Assembly (NCBI GenBank): GCA_018261615.1
Contig: JAGTSE010000034.1
Location: 1-49,341, forward strand
Direction: 5' to 3'
Source of the DNA: Pseudomonadota bacterium
Lineage (GTDB): Bacteria; Pseudomonadota; Gammaproteobacteria; Enterobacterales; Enterobacteriaceae
Length of the DNA stretch: 49,341 bases
The notes beneath the pieces are model-generated. The model saw nothing but the letters and a program-made list of their open reading frames with translations. It ran no database searches and was not told the origin of the DNA. Position numbers and translations under genes: made by a program. Shown here in pieces: positions 16,465 through 24,209 of this stretch (its first letter is position 1; each line of letters opens with the position of its first letter).

Positions 16465-16667
16465 TGAAGGTTTATGCGCATCAGGGCGACACGCTGGATG
16501 TGATTTGCAACCGCTATTACGGGCGCTCCGGGGGCGTGGTCGAAACGGTGCTCGCCGCCAATCCGGGGCTGGCAGAGCTCGGCGCGGTGCTGCCGTATGG
16601 CACCGGTATTGAGCTGCCGGATATCGATACTGCACCGGCTGCCGAAACGGTGAATTTATGGGACTGA
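16464..16667 (+). CDS. X: Tail protein gpX (LysM-like)
   Basis: 67 aa, the exact length of P2 X. VYAHQGDTLDVICNRYYGRSGGVVETVLAANPGL reads as a LysM-like fold, seen in small tail-assembly proteins of contractile phages. I use the ATG overlapping the stop of L; an internal ATG would remove half of the LysM motif. The gene is needed for tail formation in P2. Confidence 0.93.
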   Translation: MKVYAHQGDTLDVICNRYYGRSGGVVETVLAANPGLAELGAVLPYGTGIELPDIDTAPAAETVNLWD

Positions 16668-16669
16668 GC

Positions 16670-16894
16670 ATGGAGAAAATTACCTCGTCGCTGGCCTACT
16701 GGATAAGCGTCGCACTGACCTTTTTCGGGGCGATGACGCCGCAGGATTTCGCCGCGTACTTTGGCGCGCTGGGCGTGGTGCTGACGGTCGGCGTTAACTG
16801 GTATTACCGGCGCAAAAGCTACGTGTTGCTGTCAACACAGCTTCATCAGCAGCACCTGACTGACGGGGATATCAGCAATGTCATCAATCGCTAA
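16670..16894 (+). CDS. Holin (lysis timing membrane protein)
   Basis: 74 aa with two membrane segments, about residues 7-24 (SLAYWISVALTFFGAM) and 32-50 (YFGALGVVLTVGVNWYY), followed by a charged cytoplasmic tail. This is class II holin architecture. It forms the membrane lesions that trigger lysis and, for a SAR endolysin, depolarise the membrane. An ATG 12 bases upstream is an alternative; I chose this one for the GGGA site. It stands at the P2 Y position, but I cannot say it is homologous to Y. Confidence 0.85.
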   Translation: MEKITSSLAYWISVALTFFGAMTPQDFAAYFGALGVVLTVGVNWYYRRKSYVLLSTQLHQQHLTDGDISNVINR

Positions 16895-17387
16895 ACGTTG
16901 CAGTGTGGCCGTCGTGCTGGCGCTGGCGGCACTGGTGCCTGATTTTCGTTTACTCCGCACCTCGCCGGACGGGCTCGCCCTGCTGGCAGACCTTGAGGGA
17001 TGCCGGTTGCGTCCCTACCAGTGCAGCGCGGGGGTATGGACATCAGGTATCGGCCACACTGCCGGGGTCGCACCGAAACACGATATCACCGGGCAGGAAG
17101 CCGCGAGTAACCTCGTCGCGGATGTGCTGAACACGGAGCGCCGCCTTGCGGCCTGTGCGCCGGTCGCCATGCCGCCCGCCGTTTACGACGCCGTGGTCAG
17201 TTTCGCCTTTAACGTCGGCACGGGGGCGGCCTGTAAATCGACGCTGGTTTATTTCCTGAACCAGAAAAAGTGGCAACAGGCCTGTGACCAGCTCCCGCGC
17301 TGGGTCTACATCAACGGAATCAAAAATAAAGGGCTGGAGAACCGGCGCAAGCGTGAGCGGGATTACTGCCTGAAGGGGGCGCAATGA
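16878..17387 (+). CDS. K: SAR endolysin (T4/P1-type muramidase, glycoside hydrolase 24)
   Basis: 169 aa. A weakly hydrophobic signal-anchor-release segment spans about 9-21. The catalytic E-x8-C-x5-T triad is Glu40, Cys49, Thr55 (LEGCRLRPYQCSAGVWTSG). Cys8 lies in the SAR and Cys42 two residues after the catalytic Glu. This exactly mirrors the layout in P1 Lyz, where the catalytic cysteine is held in a disulfide until the SAR leaves the membrane and its cysteine swaps partners. I infer the same redox-controlled activation. It overlaps the holin gene start region and lysB (ATGA). Confidence 0.93.
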   Translation: MSSIAKRCSVAVVLALAALVPDFRLLRTSPDGLALLADLEGCRLRPYQCSAGVWTSGIGHTAGVAPKHDITGQEAASNLVADVLNTERRLAACAPVAMPPAVYDAVVSFAFNVGTGAACKSTLVYFLNQKKWQQACDQLPRWVYINGIKNKGLENRRKRERDYCLKGAQ

Positions 17388-17797
17388 AAACGTTAATGGT
17401 GGTGCTGGCGCTTGCGGTGGTCGGGCTGCTGTGGCTGCGTCATGAAAATAGCGCCCTGCGAGAATCTTTTGAGACAGCGAACCGTGTCGCGGGCGAGCAA
17501 AAGCTGACGATCGGCATGCTGAAAAACCAGCTCATTGTTGCCCGTGACCGGGCGGATAAAAACGAACGGGCGCAGGTGGATTTACGCCAGAAGCTGAACG
17601 CTGCCGGTGAACGGGAAGCCCGACGGGAACAGACCATAACGAGGTTACTCAATGAAAATGACGCCTTTCGCCGCTGGTACAGCGCTGATTTGCCTGATGC
17701 TGTGCGCCGGTTGCACAAGCGCGCCGCCTGCGCCAGCGCCGGTGATTGTTTACAACGGCTGCCCGAAAGTCAGCCTGTGCCCGATGCCGGGCAGTGA
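17384..17797 (+). CDS. lysB: Inner-membrane spanin LysB
   Basis: 137 aa with one N-terminal membrane span (about 3-19) and a periplasmic coiled coil (about 25-95, NSALRESFETANRVAGEQK onward). i-spanins work with an outer-membrane lipoprotein to fuse the two membranes in the last step of lysis. The gene starts within the endolysin stop (ATGA) and contains the start of lysC in another frame, the usual embedded spanin arrangement. Confidence 0.92.
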   Translation: MKTLMVVLALAVVGLLWLRHENSALRESFETANRVAGEQKLTIGMLKNQLIVARDRADKNERAQVDLRQKLNAAGEREARREQTITRLLNENDAFRRWYSADLPDAVRRLHKRAACASAGDCLQRLPESQPVPDAGQ

Positions 17798-17942
17798 TCC
17801 ACACACCAACGGTGATTTGAGTGCCGATATCCGCAACCTTGAGCGTGCATTAGAAAGCTGTGCGCTCCAGGTCGAAACCATCAAACAATGTCAGGATGAT
17901 ACAGATGCTGAAGCCCGACAGTCTGCGAAAAGCCCTGGCTGA
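17652..17942 (+). CDS. lysC: Outer-membrane spanin lipoprotein LysC
   Basis: 96 aa in the +1 frame within and beyond lysB. The signal sequence ends in the lipobox LCAGC, with lipid-modified Cys21, followed by a Pro-rich linker and a short helical C-terminus. It is the o-spanin partner of LysB. Its 3' end overlaps gene R by 38 bases. The lipobox and the nested position make the call firm even though such genes are often left out. Confidence 0.92.
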   Translation: MKMTPFAAGTALICLMLCAGCTSAPPAPAPVIVYNGCPKVSLCPMPGSDPHTNGDLSADIRNLERALESCALQVETIKQCQDDTDAEARQSAKSPG

Positions 17943-18372
17943 TGCCGTGCCGGTGCTGAAAACCAACCCTGAGATGCTGCGGCTGTTTGTGGACAGCGGC
18001 AACCTTGTCGCCACGCTCGCCACCTCGCTGTCATTCGAGAAGCGTTACACGCTCAATGTGGTGGTGACGGACTTTACCGGCGATGCGGATTTATTGCTTG
18101 TGCCGGTGCTGGCGTGGCTGCGTGAGCATCAGCCCGACATCATGGAAACCGCCACAGGTCAGGCTAAAGGCTTCACTTTCGAGGCCGATCTCAACAATGA
18201 CAGCAGTTTTGATATCAGTATCAGCCTTGCCCTGACCGAGCGAACACTGGTTAACGAAGTCGGCTCAGCGCTTCACGTCCGGCGCATCCCGGAACCGCCC
18301 CCGCCGGAGCCGGTCACGCGTCCGGTGGAGCTGTACATCAATGGCGAACTGGTGAGTAAATGGGATGACTGA
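17905..18372 (+). CDS. R: Tail completion protein gpR
   Basis: 155 aa, the exact length of P2 R when started at the ATG at 17905 (MLKPDSLRKALADAVPVLK), so I reject the in-frame start 45 bases upstream. LSFEKRYTLNVVVTDFTGD, NNDSSFDISISLALTERTLV and the end VELYINGELVSKWDD match P2 R closely. It acts in tail completion and head-tail joining. Confidence 0.95.
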   Translation: MLKPDSLRKALADAVPVLKTNPEMLRLFVDSGNLVATLATSLSFEKRYTLNVVVTDFTGDADLLLVPVLAWLREHQPDIMETATGQAKGFTFEADLNNDSSFDISISLALTERTLVNEVGSALHVRRIPEPPPPEPVTRPVELYINGELVSKWDD

Positions 18373-18808
18373 ATTTAAACCGTTTGAGAATGAGCTTGCC
18401 GGGCTGCTTGCGGCGCTGTCCCCCGCTGGCCGTCGGCGTCTTACGGTCGACATTGCGAAGAAGCTGCGCCAGCGTCAGCAACAGCGAATCAGGGCTCAGA
18501 AAGCCCCGGACGGCTCGCCGTATACAAAGCGGAAACCCCAGCCGTTGCGTGCGAAGAAAGGCCGGATTAAGCGGGAAATGTTCGCGAAGCTGCGCACGAA
18601 TCGCTATCTGAAAGCCAGCGGTAATGACAGCGCGGCAGTGGTGGAGTTTACTGACAAAGTACAGCGCATCGCGCGGGTTCATCAGTATGGATTAAAGGAT
18701 AAACCGGCCCGAAACCGTCCTGATATTGTGTATCCGCGACGGCTTCTGCTGGGCTTAAACAAAGAGGATATTGTGATAATAGAGGACGTCATCTTTAAAC
18801 ATCTATGA
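18365..18808 (+). CDS. S: Tail completion protein gpS
   Basis: 147 aa (P2 S is 150). Basic protein with KKLRQRQQQRIRAQKAPDGSPYTKRK and RVHQYGLKDKPARN, as in the P2 S/Mu-type virion morphogenesis family. It overlaps R and is the last gene of the O-S operon. Its stop abuts the stop of a gene on the other strand (TGATCA), so there is no terminator space before the moron. Confidence 0.95.
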   Translation: MTEFKPFENELAGLLAALSPAGRRRLTVDIAKKLRQRQQQRIRAQKAPDGSPYTKRKPQPLRAKKGRIKREMFAKLRTNRYLKASGNDSAAVVEFTDKVQRIARVHQYGLKDKPARNRPDIVYPRRLLLGLNKEDIVIIEDVIFKHL

Positions 18809-19210
18809 TCATCGTTTTGGGGCTAAATTCTCCAGGTTGAAACCTGCAGACCATATACGTTTAGTCCCCACTTCACTTGCTGAAAAGGCAGTGATTGCTG
18901 TGACGCTGTACTCTTTACCTTTCTCAAAGTGGTAATCAACGGGCAGACATCTATCAGGTATCACAGTCAGCGTTGGGTTACTCATATCATCACGTTCCCA
19001 GACCTGTTTCATATTATTGTCCGGGGCTCGCTCGGATACTCTGAGAACCAGCAATTTTGATTTTCCGTCACTGGTCAGTGAATCCTTCGATACTGTAACG
19101 CAAGGTTGTCCATTTGCAGATAATGAAATATCAGCGGCCCGGTAGGGTGAGTTATCTACCATGCAACCACTCAGTAAAAGCGACCACGCAATTAGCATTA
19201 ATTTTTTCAT
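18809..19210 (-). CDS. Small lipoprotein, putative immunity partner
   Basis: 133 aa. MKKLMLIAWSLLLSGC is a lipoprotein signal with lipobox LLSGC (Cys16), so the protein should be anchored in the periplasm. The mature part has four cysteine-poor beta-rich stretches and no motif I recognise; I recall similar proteins annotated as putative T6SS immunity lipoproteins. I use the ATG overlapping the metallopeptidase stop (ATGA) because it gives the best signal peptide; a GTG 12 bases upstream is possible. The tight coupling to a protease gene suggests it protects against that protein. Confidence 0.75.
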   Translation of the reverse strand: MKKLMLIAWSLLLSGCMVDNSPYRAADISLSANGQPCVTVSKDSLTSDGKSKLLVLRVSERAPDNNMKQVWERDDMSNPTLTVIPDRCLPVDYHFEKGKEYSVTAITAFSASEVGTKRIWSAGFNLENLAPKR

Positions 19211-19749
19211 TTCCACAGGCACCTTTTATTAGTGGGTGATGCAAGGAAGTATTTAAGAATATTCTTGTATTTATCTCGTAAATCAGGTCCGATGATGCCT
19301 TTAAAAGTGGATTGCTGAATAAAAACATTCACACCAAAGTTAGTTAGCACATAATAATCAGCAATAATAGAAGCCTGTTGTTCGAGGCTGTAATCTGCTA
19401 AATCCTTTTCATTTGGCAAAGAGTATTCATAGCTTGAAGCCCAGCTAACTAAACCACGAGTCCGGACATTGACGCCCATCTGGTGTTGCCATACATGCCC
19501 CATTTCATGCATAAACAACGCTTTATCCGTTATGTCACCAAAGGAAAAATCTTCTCTGAAGAGAGCTTCAGGATAGTACATATTGCCGTCTGGTGTCATA
19601 GCGACGCGGCTATTTTGCAAACCAAACGGCAAATAATCACCGTTGTAAACTTTTACGGCGCTATAATTAATGGCGTTCTGAAAAAGAGCCCGCGCCATTC
19701 TTATTTCGCCTGCTGTCATCGGCCTGTAGTTGTTTTTTAGCGTCGACAT
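19207..19749 (-). CDS. HExxH zinc metallopeptidase, moron between S and V
   Basis: 180 aa with the zinc motif HEMGHVWQHQ (His101, Glu102, His105) and a downstream acidic/aromatic segment EQQASIIADYYVL whose Glu could be the third ligand. The start MSTLKNNYRPMTAGEIRMARALF is chosen for the AGGAAAGG site before ATG 19749. From memory such proteins occur beside vgrG/rhs genes of type VI secretion loci. No signal peptide is visible. It is opposite to the flanking tail operons and has its own promoter, so it is likely expressed in the lysogen. The target is unknown; toxin, effector or virion-carried enzyme are all possible. Confidence 0.8.
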   Translation of the reverse strand: MSTLKNNYRPMTAGEIRMARALFQNAINYSAVKVYNGDYLPFGLQNSRVAMTPDGNMYYPEALFREDFSFGDITDKALFMHEMGHVWQHQMGVNVRTRGLVSWASSYEYSLPNEKDLADYSLEQQASIIADYYVLTNFGVNVFIQQSTFKGIIGPDLRDKYKNILKYFLASPTNKRCLWK

Positions 19750-19787
19750 CCTTTCCTCTTTTTTATTGTTTAATCCACAGAGTTTGT

Positions 19788-19816
19788 TTTCTACCCGCAG
19801 TTGTTTCATCTGTCAA
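19788..19816 (-). promoter_or_regulatory. Sigma70 promoter of the metallopeptidase/lipoprotein moron
   Basis: On the minus strand TTGACA (19811-19816) is spaced 17 bp from TAGAAA (19788-19793), about 40 bp before the ATG at 19749. The perfect -35 and ideal spacing suggest constitutive host-driven expression, typical of morons. Confidence 0.75.
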
Positions 19817-19866
19817 TAAAACGGCATGTTTTGCTGTTTGAACTGTATGACCGCATCCTTTCATCT

Positions 19867-20502
19867 ATGAACAAACTCGCAAATTTAAATGAACTTGCGC
19901 GCACGCTGCGCAATATGATACGCACCGGCGTTATTGTCGACACTGACCTTGATGCCGGACGCTGCCGCGTGCAGACCGGCGGCAATATCACCGACTGGCT
20001 CCAGTGGCTGACGCAGCGCGCCGGTCACTCCCGTACATGGTGGGCTCCCTCCGTCGGCGAACAGGTATTAATTCTGGCCGTGGGTGGCGAGCTCGATACC
20101 GCGTTTGTGCTGCCCGGTATTTTCGCCGATGACCATCCTGCGCCGTCGGCCTCGGCTGACGCCCTGCATATTGCTTTCCCGGATGGCGCGGTTATTGAGT
20201 ACGAACCGGCGACCAGCGCGCTGACCGTCAGCGGCATCAGAACCGCCGACGTTACCGCGTCTGAATCCCTCACCGCCACCGTGCCGGTGGTGCTGGTCAA
20301 GGCGTCTTCGCGCATCACACTCGACACCCCGGAAGTGGTCTGCACGAACAGGCTCATCACCGGCACGCTGGAGGTACAGAAAGGCGGCACCATGAGCGGC
20401 AATATCTCGCACAGCGGCGGCGCATTGTCGTCCAACGGCAAAGTGCTTCACACCCATCAGCACCCCGGCGACAGCGGCGGCACAACAGGAGCACCCCTGT
20501 GA
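19867..20502 (+). CDS. V: Baseplate hub/spike protein gpV
   Basis: 211 aa, the exact length of P2 V when started at ATG 19867 (MNKLANLNELARTLRNMIRTG). The N-terminal OB-like part is followed by the spike repeats, and the C-terminus has the HTHQHPGD motif; in P2 V histidines of an HxH motif bind iron at the spike tip. It pierces the outer membrane. The ribosome site is weak. Its late promoter must lie in the 19750-19866 gap or within the moron. Confidence 0.95.
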   Translation: MNKLANLNELARTLRNMIRTGVIVDTDLDAGRCRVQTGGNITDWLQWLTQRAGHSRTWWAPSVGEQVLILAVGGELDTAFVLPGIFADDHPAPSASADALHIAFPDGAVIEYEPATSALTVSGIRTADVTASESLTATVPVVLVKASSRITLDTPEVVCTNRLITGTLEVQKGGTMSGNISHSGGALSSNGKVLHTHQHPGDSGGTTGAPL

Positions 20503-20843
20503 CAGTGAACTATATCGGAATGAGCCGCGTAAATGGCCGCGCGCTTACTGATTCACAGCACGTCAGTCAGAGCATGAGTGACATCCTGCGCACACCGGTC
20601 GGCTCCCGCGTTATGCGCCGGGAATATGGCTCGCTGCTCTCCACGCTGATTGACCAGCCGCAGACACCGGTACTCGCGCTGCAAATCCGCGTGGCCTGTT
20701 ATATGGCGCTCCTGAAATGGGAGCCGCGCATCACGCTGAGTGAAATCACTACGGAGCAAAGCGAAGGCCGGATGACCGTCAATCTGACCGGCCAGCTTGT
20801 CAGCACCGGGGAAACCCTTTCATTAACCCTTCCTGTGAGTTGA
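20499..20843 (+). CDS. W: Baseplate wedge protein gpW (gp25-like)
   Basis: 114 aa (P2 W is 115), GTG start overlapping the end of V. It belongs to the T4 gp25-like baseplate family; the conserved RREYGSLLSTLIDQP is readable at about 46-60. It joins wedges to the central hub. Part of the V-W-J-I-H-G operon. Confidence 0.95.
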   Translation: MTVNYIGMSRVNGRALTDSQHVSQSMSDILRTPVGSRVMRREYGSLLSTLIDQPQTPVLALQIRVACYMALLKWEPRITLSEITTEQSEGRMTVNLTGQLVSTGETLSLTLPVS

Positions 20844-20847
20844 ATCC

Positions 20848-21756
20848 ATGCCGATTGTTGACCTGAGCGAGCTCCCCGCCCCGGATGTGGTCGAGGAACT
20901 CGATTACGAGAGCATTCTCACCGAACGCAAGGCGACGCTGGTTTCGCTGTTCCCTGCTGATGAGCAGGACGCCGTTGCCCGCACGCTGGCGCTGGAGTCT
21001 GAGCCGCTGACCAAGTTTCTGGAAGAGAACGCCTACCGGGAGGTTATCTGGCGTCAGCGCGTGAACGAAGCCGCCCGCGCGACGATGCTCGCCTATGCCA
21101 CCGGCAATGACCTCGACGTTATCGGCGCAAATTATGACGTCGCGAGACTGGTTATCACCCCGGCGGATGACGCCGCACTCCCGCCCGTCGCGGCGGTGAT
21201 GGAGGCCGACAGCGATTACCGGCTACGCATTCAGCAGGCAATGGAAGGGCTGAGCGTGGCGGGCTCAACCGGGGCTTATGAATTTCATGGGCGCAGCGCC
21301 GACGGGCGTGTCGCGGATATTTCCGTTATCAGCCCGGCACCCGCCTGTGTGACCGTCTCTGTGTTGTCGCGCGAGGATAACGGCGCAGCGTCGGATGACC
21401 TGCTGATGGCCGTGCGAAATGCCCTTAACGATGAGGATGTGAGGCCGGTTGCCGACCGTGTGACAGTGCAGTCAGCGGCGATTGTTGATTACCGGATTGA
21501 CGCCACGCTTTATCTCTACCCGGGCCCGGAAAATGAACCGGTTCGCAGTGCGGCGGAAAACAAACTCAAAGCGTATATCAGCGCACAGCATCGCCTCGGT
21601 CGTGATATCCGTAAATCTGCCATTTATGCCGCACTCCATGTTGAAGGTGTGCAGCGTGTTGAGCTGGCCGCCCCGGCGGCTGACATTGTACTCGATAAAA
21701 CACAGGCCTCTTTTTGCACTGATTACCGGATAGTTGTCGGGGGCTCCGATGAGTGA
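20848..21756 (+). CDS. J: Baseplate wedge protein gpJ
   Basis: 302 aa, the length of P2 J. Baseplate J-like fold (T4 gp6 related). Conserved landmarks are PAPDVVEELDYESILTERK at the start and ERKATLVSLFPADEQDAVARTLALESEPLTK-type sequence in the first 60 residues. It forms the outer wedge to which the fibres attach through I. Its stop overlaps gene I by 8 bases. Confidence 0.95.
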   Translation: MPIVDLSELPAPDVVEELDYESILTERKATLVSLFPADEQDAVARTLALESEPLTKFLEENAYREVIWRQRVNEAARATMLAYATGNDLDVIGANYDVARLVITPADDAALPPVAAVMEADSDYRLRIQQAMEGLSVAGSTGAYEFHGRSADGRVADISVISPAPACVTVSVLSREDNGAASDDLLMAVRNALNDEDVRPVADRVTVQSAAIVDYRIDATLYLYPGPENEPVRSAAENKLKAYISAQHRLGRDIRKSAIYAALHVEGVQRVELAAPAADIVLDKTQASFCTDYRIVVGGSDE

Positions 21757-22279
21757 ATCGCGGCTGTTGCCGGTGGGCTCCTCGGCGCTGGAGGTGGCCG
21801 CCGCGCGCGCCTGTGCCGAAATCGAAAACACCCCGATACCGCTGCGCCGCCTGTGGAATCCTGACCTGTGTCCGGTCAGCCTGTTGCCGTGGCTGGCCTG
21901 GGCGTTTTCCGTTGACCGGTGGGACGAGAACTGGCCGGAAGAGACGAAACGGGACGTTATCCGCAGCGCCTATTTTATCCACTGTCATAAAGGCACCATC
22001 GGCGCAGTGCGGCGCGTGGTCGAGCCGCTCGGCTATCTCATTAATGTTACCGAGTGGTGGGAGACCGGCGATCCGCCAGGCACATTCCGGCTTGATATCG
22101 GCGTACTGGAAACCGGCATCACCGAAGAAATGTATACCGAGATGGAGCGGCTCATTGCGGATGCAAAGCCCGCCAGCCGCCATCTTATCGGCCTCAATAT
22201 TATTCAGGACGTTGCCGGAGCTCTCTTTGCCGGTGGCGTGAATTACAGCGGCGATGTGACCACTGTTTACCCGGAGTGA
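21749..22279 (+). CDS. I: Baseplate/tail fibre attachment protein gpI
   Basis: 176 aa, the exact P2 I length, using the ATG at 21749 (MSESRLLPVGSSALEVAAARACAEIE), which overlaps the end of J. LLPWLAWAFSVDRWDENWPE and HCHKGTIGAVRRVVEPLGY are as in P2 I. It links the baseplate to the tail fibre H. An ATG 15 bases upstream is less likely. Confidence 0.95.
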   Translation: MSESRLLPVGSSALEVAAARACAEIENTPIPLRRLWNPDLCPVSLLPWLAWAFSVDRWDENWPEETKRDVIRSAYFIHCHKGTIGAVRRVVEPLGYLINVTEWWETGDPPGTFRLDIGVLETGITEEMYTEMERLIADAKPASRHLIGLNIIQDVAGALFAGGVNYSGDVTTVYPE

Positions 22280-22289
22280 GTGAAAGAAA

Positions 22290-24209
22290 ATGGCAACGAA
22301 ATACAAAACCGTCGTCACCACGGCAGGGGTGGCAAAATTTGCGGCGGCCCTCACGCCGGGCGGGAAAAAGGTGAATATTACTGCAATGGCCGTCGGTGAT
22401 GGCGGCGGTACGCTGCCGCAACCGGACGCCGGGCAGACAACACTTATCAATGAGGTCTGGCGCCAGACGCTGAATAAAATCAGCCAGGACAACAGGCATA
22501 AAAATTATGTGGTGGCCGAGCTGGTTATCCCGCCGGAAACGGGCGGTTTCTGGCTGCGTGAAATGGGACTGTATGACGACACCGGCACACTGGTCGCCGT
22601 CGGCAATATGGCCGAAAGCTATAAGCCAGAGCTCGAAGAGGGTTCAGGGCGGGCCCAGACTCTTCGCATGGTGATTATGCTGTCCGATGTTGCGTCTGTT
22701 GAGCTGGCTATTGACGGTTCCGTCGTGATGGCCACACAGGATTATGTGGATGACAAACTCGCGGAGCATGAGCAATCGCGACGCCATCCCGACGCCACAC
22801 TGACGGACAAAGGCTTTACACAGCTCAGCAGCGCCACGAACAGCGCAGCGGAGAACCTTGCCGCCACGCCCAAAGCGGTGAAAGCGGCGTATGACCTTGC
22901 CAGTGGGAAATATACGGCACAGGACGCCACCACGGGGCAGAAAGGGCTTGTCCAGCTCAGCAGCGCGACCGACAGCGCGTCTGAGGCGCTCGCAGCGACG
23001 CCGAAAGCGGTTAAGGCAGCGTATGACCTTGCAGGCAGCAAATACACGGCACAGGACGCGACCACGACGCAGAAAGGGCTTGTCCAGCTTACCAGTGCAA
23101 CAGACAGCAATGCTGAACATCTCGCAGCAACCCCCAGAGCGATAAAAAACGCGATGGACAATGCTAATGCCCGCCTCGCTAAAGAGCAGAACGGCGCAGA
23201 TATCCCGGATGCCCGACAGTTTGTAAAAAATATCGGCCTGGAAAATGTGCTTTATAAAGGTGATGGAAGCTGGCTTTCCGGGACGTATGTTAATGCGCAG
23301 GAGGATGGAAAAAGTATTGGTCAGCGTGCGGCAACCGGCTGCCAGTTTATGCGTGCACATCAGGCTCCGGATGCGCCAGACCAGACAGGTTGGTGGAAAA
23401 TTATCGCGCTTACTGAAACTGTGGAGCCCACTTCTGCTGTAGAAGTGCTGGCAATCTACGCGGGTGAGATGCTGTTAGGAAACGGTACAGGTGCGGGTAT
23501 TACATCGTGGCGTCATGTGGCGATGCTGGAGGGGGCTGCATTTACGGGTGATATATCTGCTAAAAACATGCGGAGTGGAACTTCTGTCACGGTGGGAGAT
23601 GGCTCAGGTGGTATGGCTGTGGGTAGCTTCGACGGCGCTGGTTTCAATGGTAATAACATCGACATTAAGTCCTGGAATGGCATCGGTTTTCAGTGCACAT
23701 TCGACTGGGCTATACGGGCGTATATTAATACAAGGCAAGGTATTATTGCTGCTGCTGAAAAATTTCAGGCTGGAAGCGCAACATTCAATAAAAACGGTGA
23801 TGTATTTGGTGATATCTGGAGTACAGGATCCGGCGCGGGATGGTTGAGTTCATATATTAGTACCAAGCCCGGACGCCAGTACATCACGCAGATCGGATTA
23901 TATCAGAATAATAAAAAAGCGCCGTTTATGCTTCACGATGATGGTTCTGGGGTATTTCTGGCAACACCAGAATGGGTCAGCGGTAATTTTGCTGGGGCTT
24001 CGTGGGTTGGTGCTAATTTCCTGCAAGGGGGCATCAGATTAGCGTCACCGGGAGAAGTAAATAACGGGAACAATGATAATAATTTTGCCTATGCTCCAGG
24101 TGGGGCTGTTGTTACTGCGGTGATGCAAAAGTCAAACTATACAGCAGTACAATATCGTTATATTCAATATAACATTGGTGGGAACTGGTACACGGCATGG
24201 GTGGCTTAA
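22290..24209 (+). CDS. H: Tail fibre protein gpH
   Basis: 639 aa (P2 H is 669). The N-terminal 150 residues are the P2/Mu-type fibre attachment domain (MATKYKTVVTTAGVAKFAAAL, GGFWLREMGLYDD). Next come 44-aa fibre repeats of the type KGLVQLSSATDSASEALAATPKAVKAAYDL (about 170-290). The C-terminal half, which recognises the host, is lower in GC and not similar to P2, ending in NIGGNWYTAWVA. The change of composition at about 23200 suggests exchange of the receptor-binding part. The Tfa chaperone follows directly. Confidence 0.93.
   Translation: MATKYKTVVTTAGVAKFAAALTPGGKKVNITAMAVGDGGGTLPQPDAGQTTLINEVWRQTLNKISQDNRHKNYVVAELVIPPETGGFWLREMGLYDDTGTLVAVGNMAESYKPELEEGSGRAQTLRMVIMLSDVASVELAIDGSVVMATQDYVDDKLAEHEQSRRHPDATLTDKGFTQLSSATNSAAENLAATPKAVKAAYDLASGKYTAQDATTGQKGLVQLSSATDSASEALAATPKAVKAAYDLAGSKYTAQDATTTQKGLVQLTSATDSNAEHLAATPRAIKNAMDNANARLAKEQNGADIPDARQFVKNIGLENVLYKGDGSWLSGTYVNAQEDGKSIGQRAATGCQFMRAHQAPDAPDQTGWWKIIALTETVEPTSAVEVLAIYAGEMLLGNGTGAGITSWRHVAMLEGAAFTGDISAKNMRSGTSVTVGDGSGGMAVGSFDGAGFNGNNIDIKSWNGIGFQCTFDWAIRAYINTRQGIIAAAEKFQAGSATFNKNGDVFGDIWSTGSGAGWLSSYISTKPGRQYITQIGLYQNNKKAPFMLHDDGSGVFLATPEWVSGNFAGASWVGANFLQGGIRLASPGEVNNGNNDNNFAYAPGGAVVTAVMQKSNYTAVQYRYIQYNIGGNWYTAWVA
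22808..23140 (+). repeat. 132-bp tandem repeats within the tail fibre gene
   Basis: About two and a half copies of a 132-bp unit encoding the fibre repeat (Phage_fiber_2 type); for example CAGAAAGGGCTTGTCCAG recurs at 22938 and 23070. Divergent at silent sites. They form part of the fibre shaft and offer a site for homologous exchange. Confidence 0.8.

Noticed and set aside
21578..22492. 304-aa open frame on the minus strand across J, I and H
   Set aside because: Overlaps three genes with clear P2 homologues; composition is that of a reverse-frame shadow.
22808..23140. Regular repeats considered as a CRISPR array
   Set aside because: They are 132-bp in-frame coding repeats of the tail fibre without spacers; no CRISPR array or cas gene is in the window.
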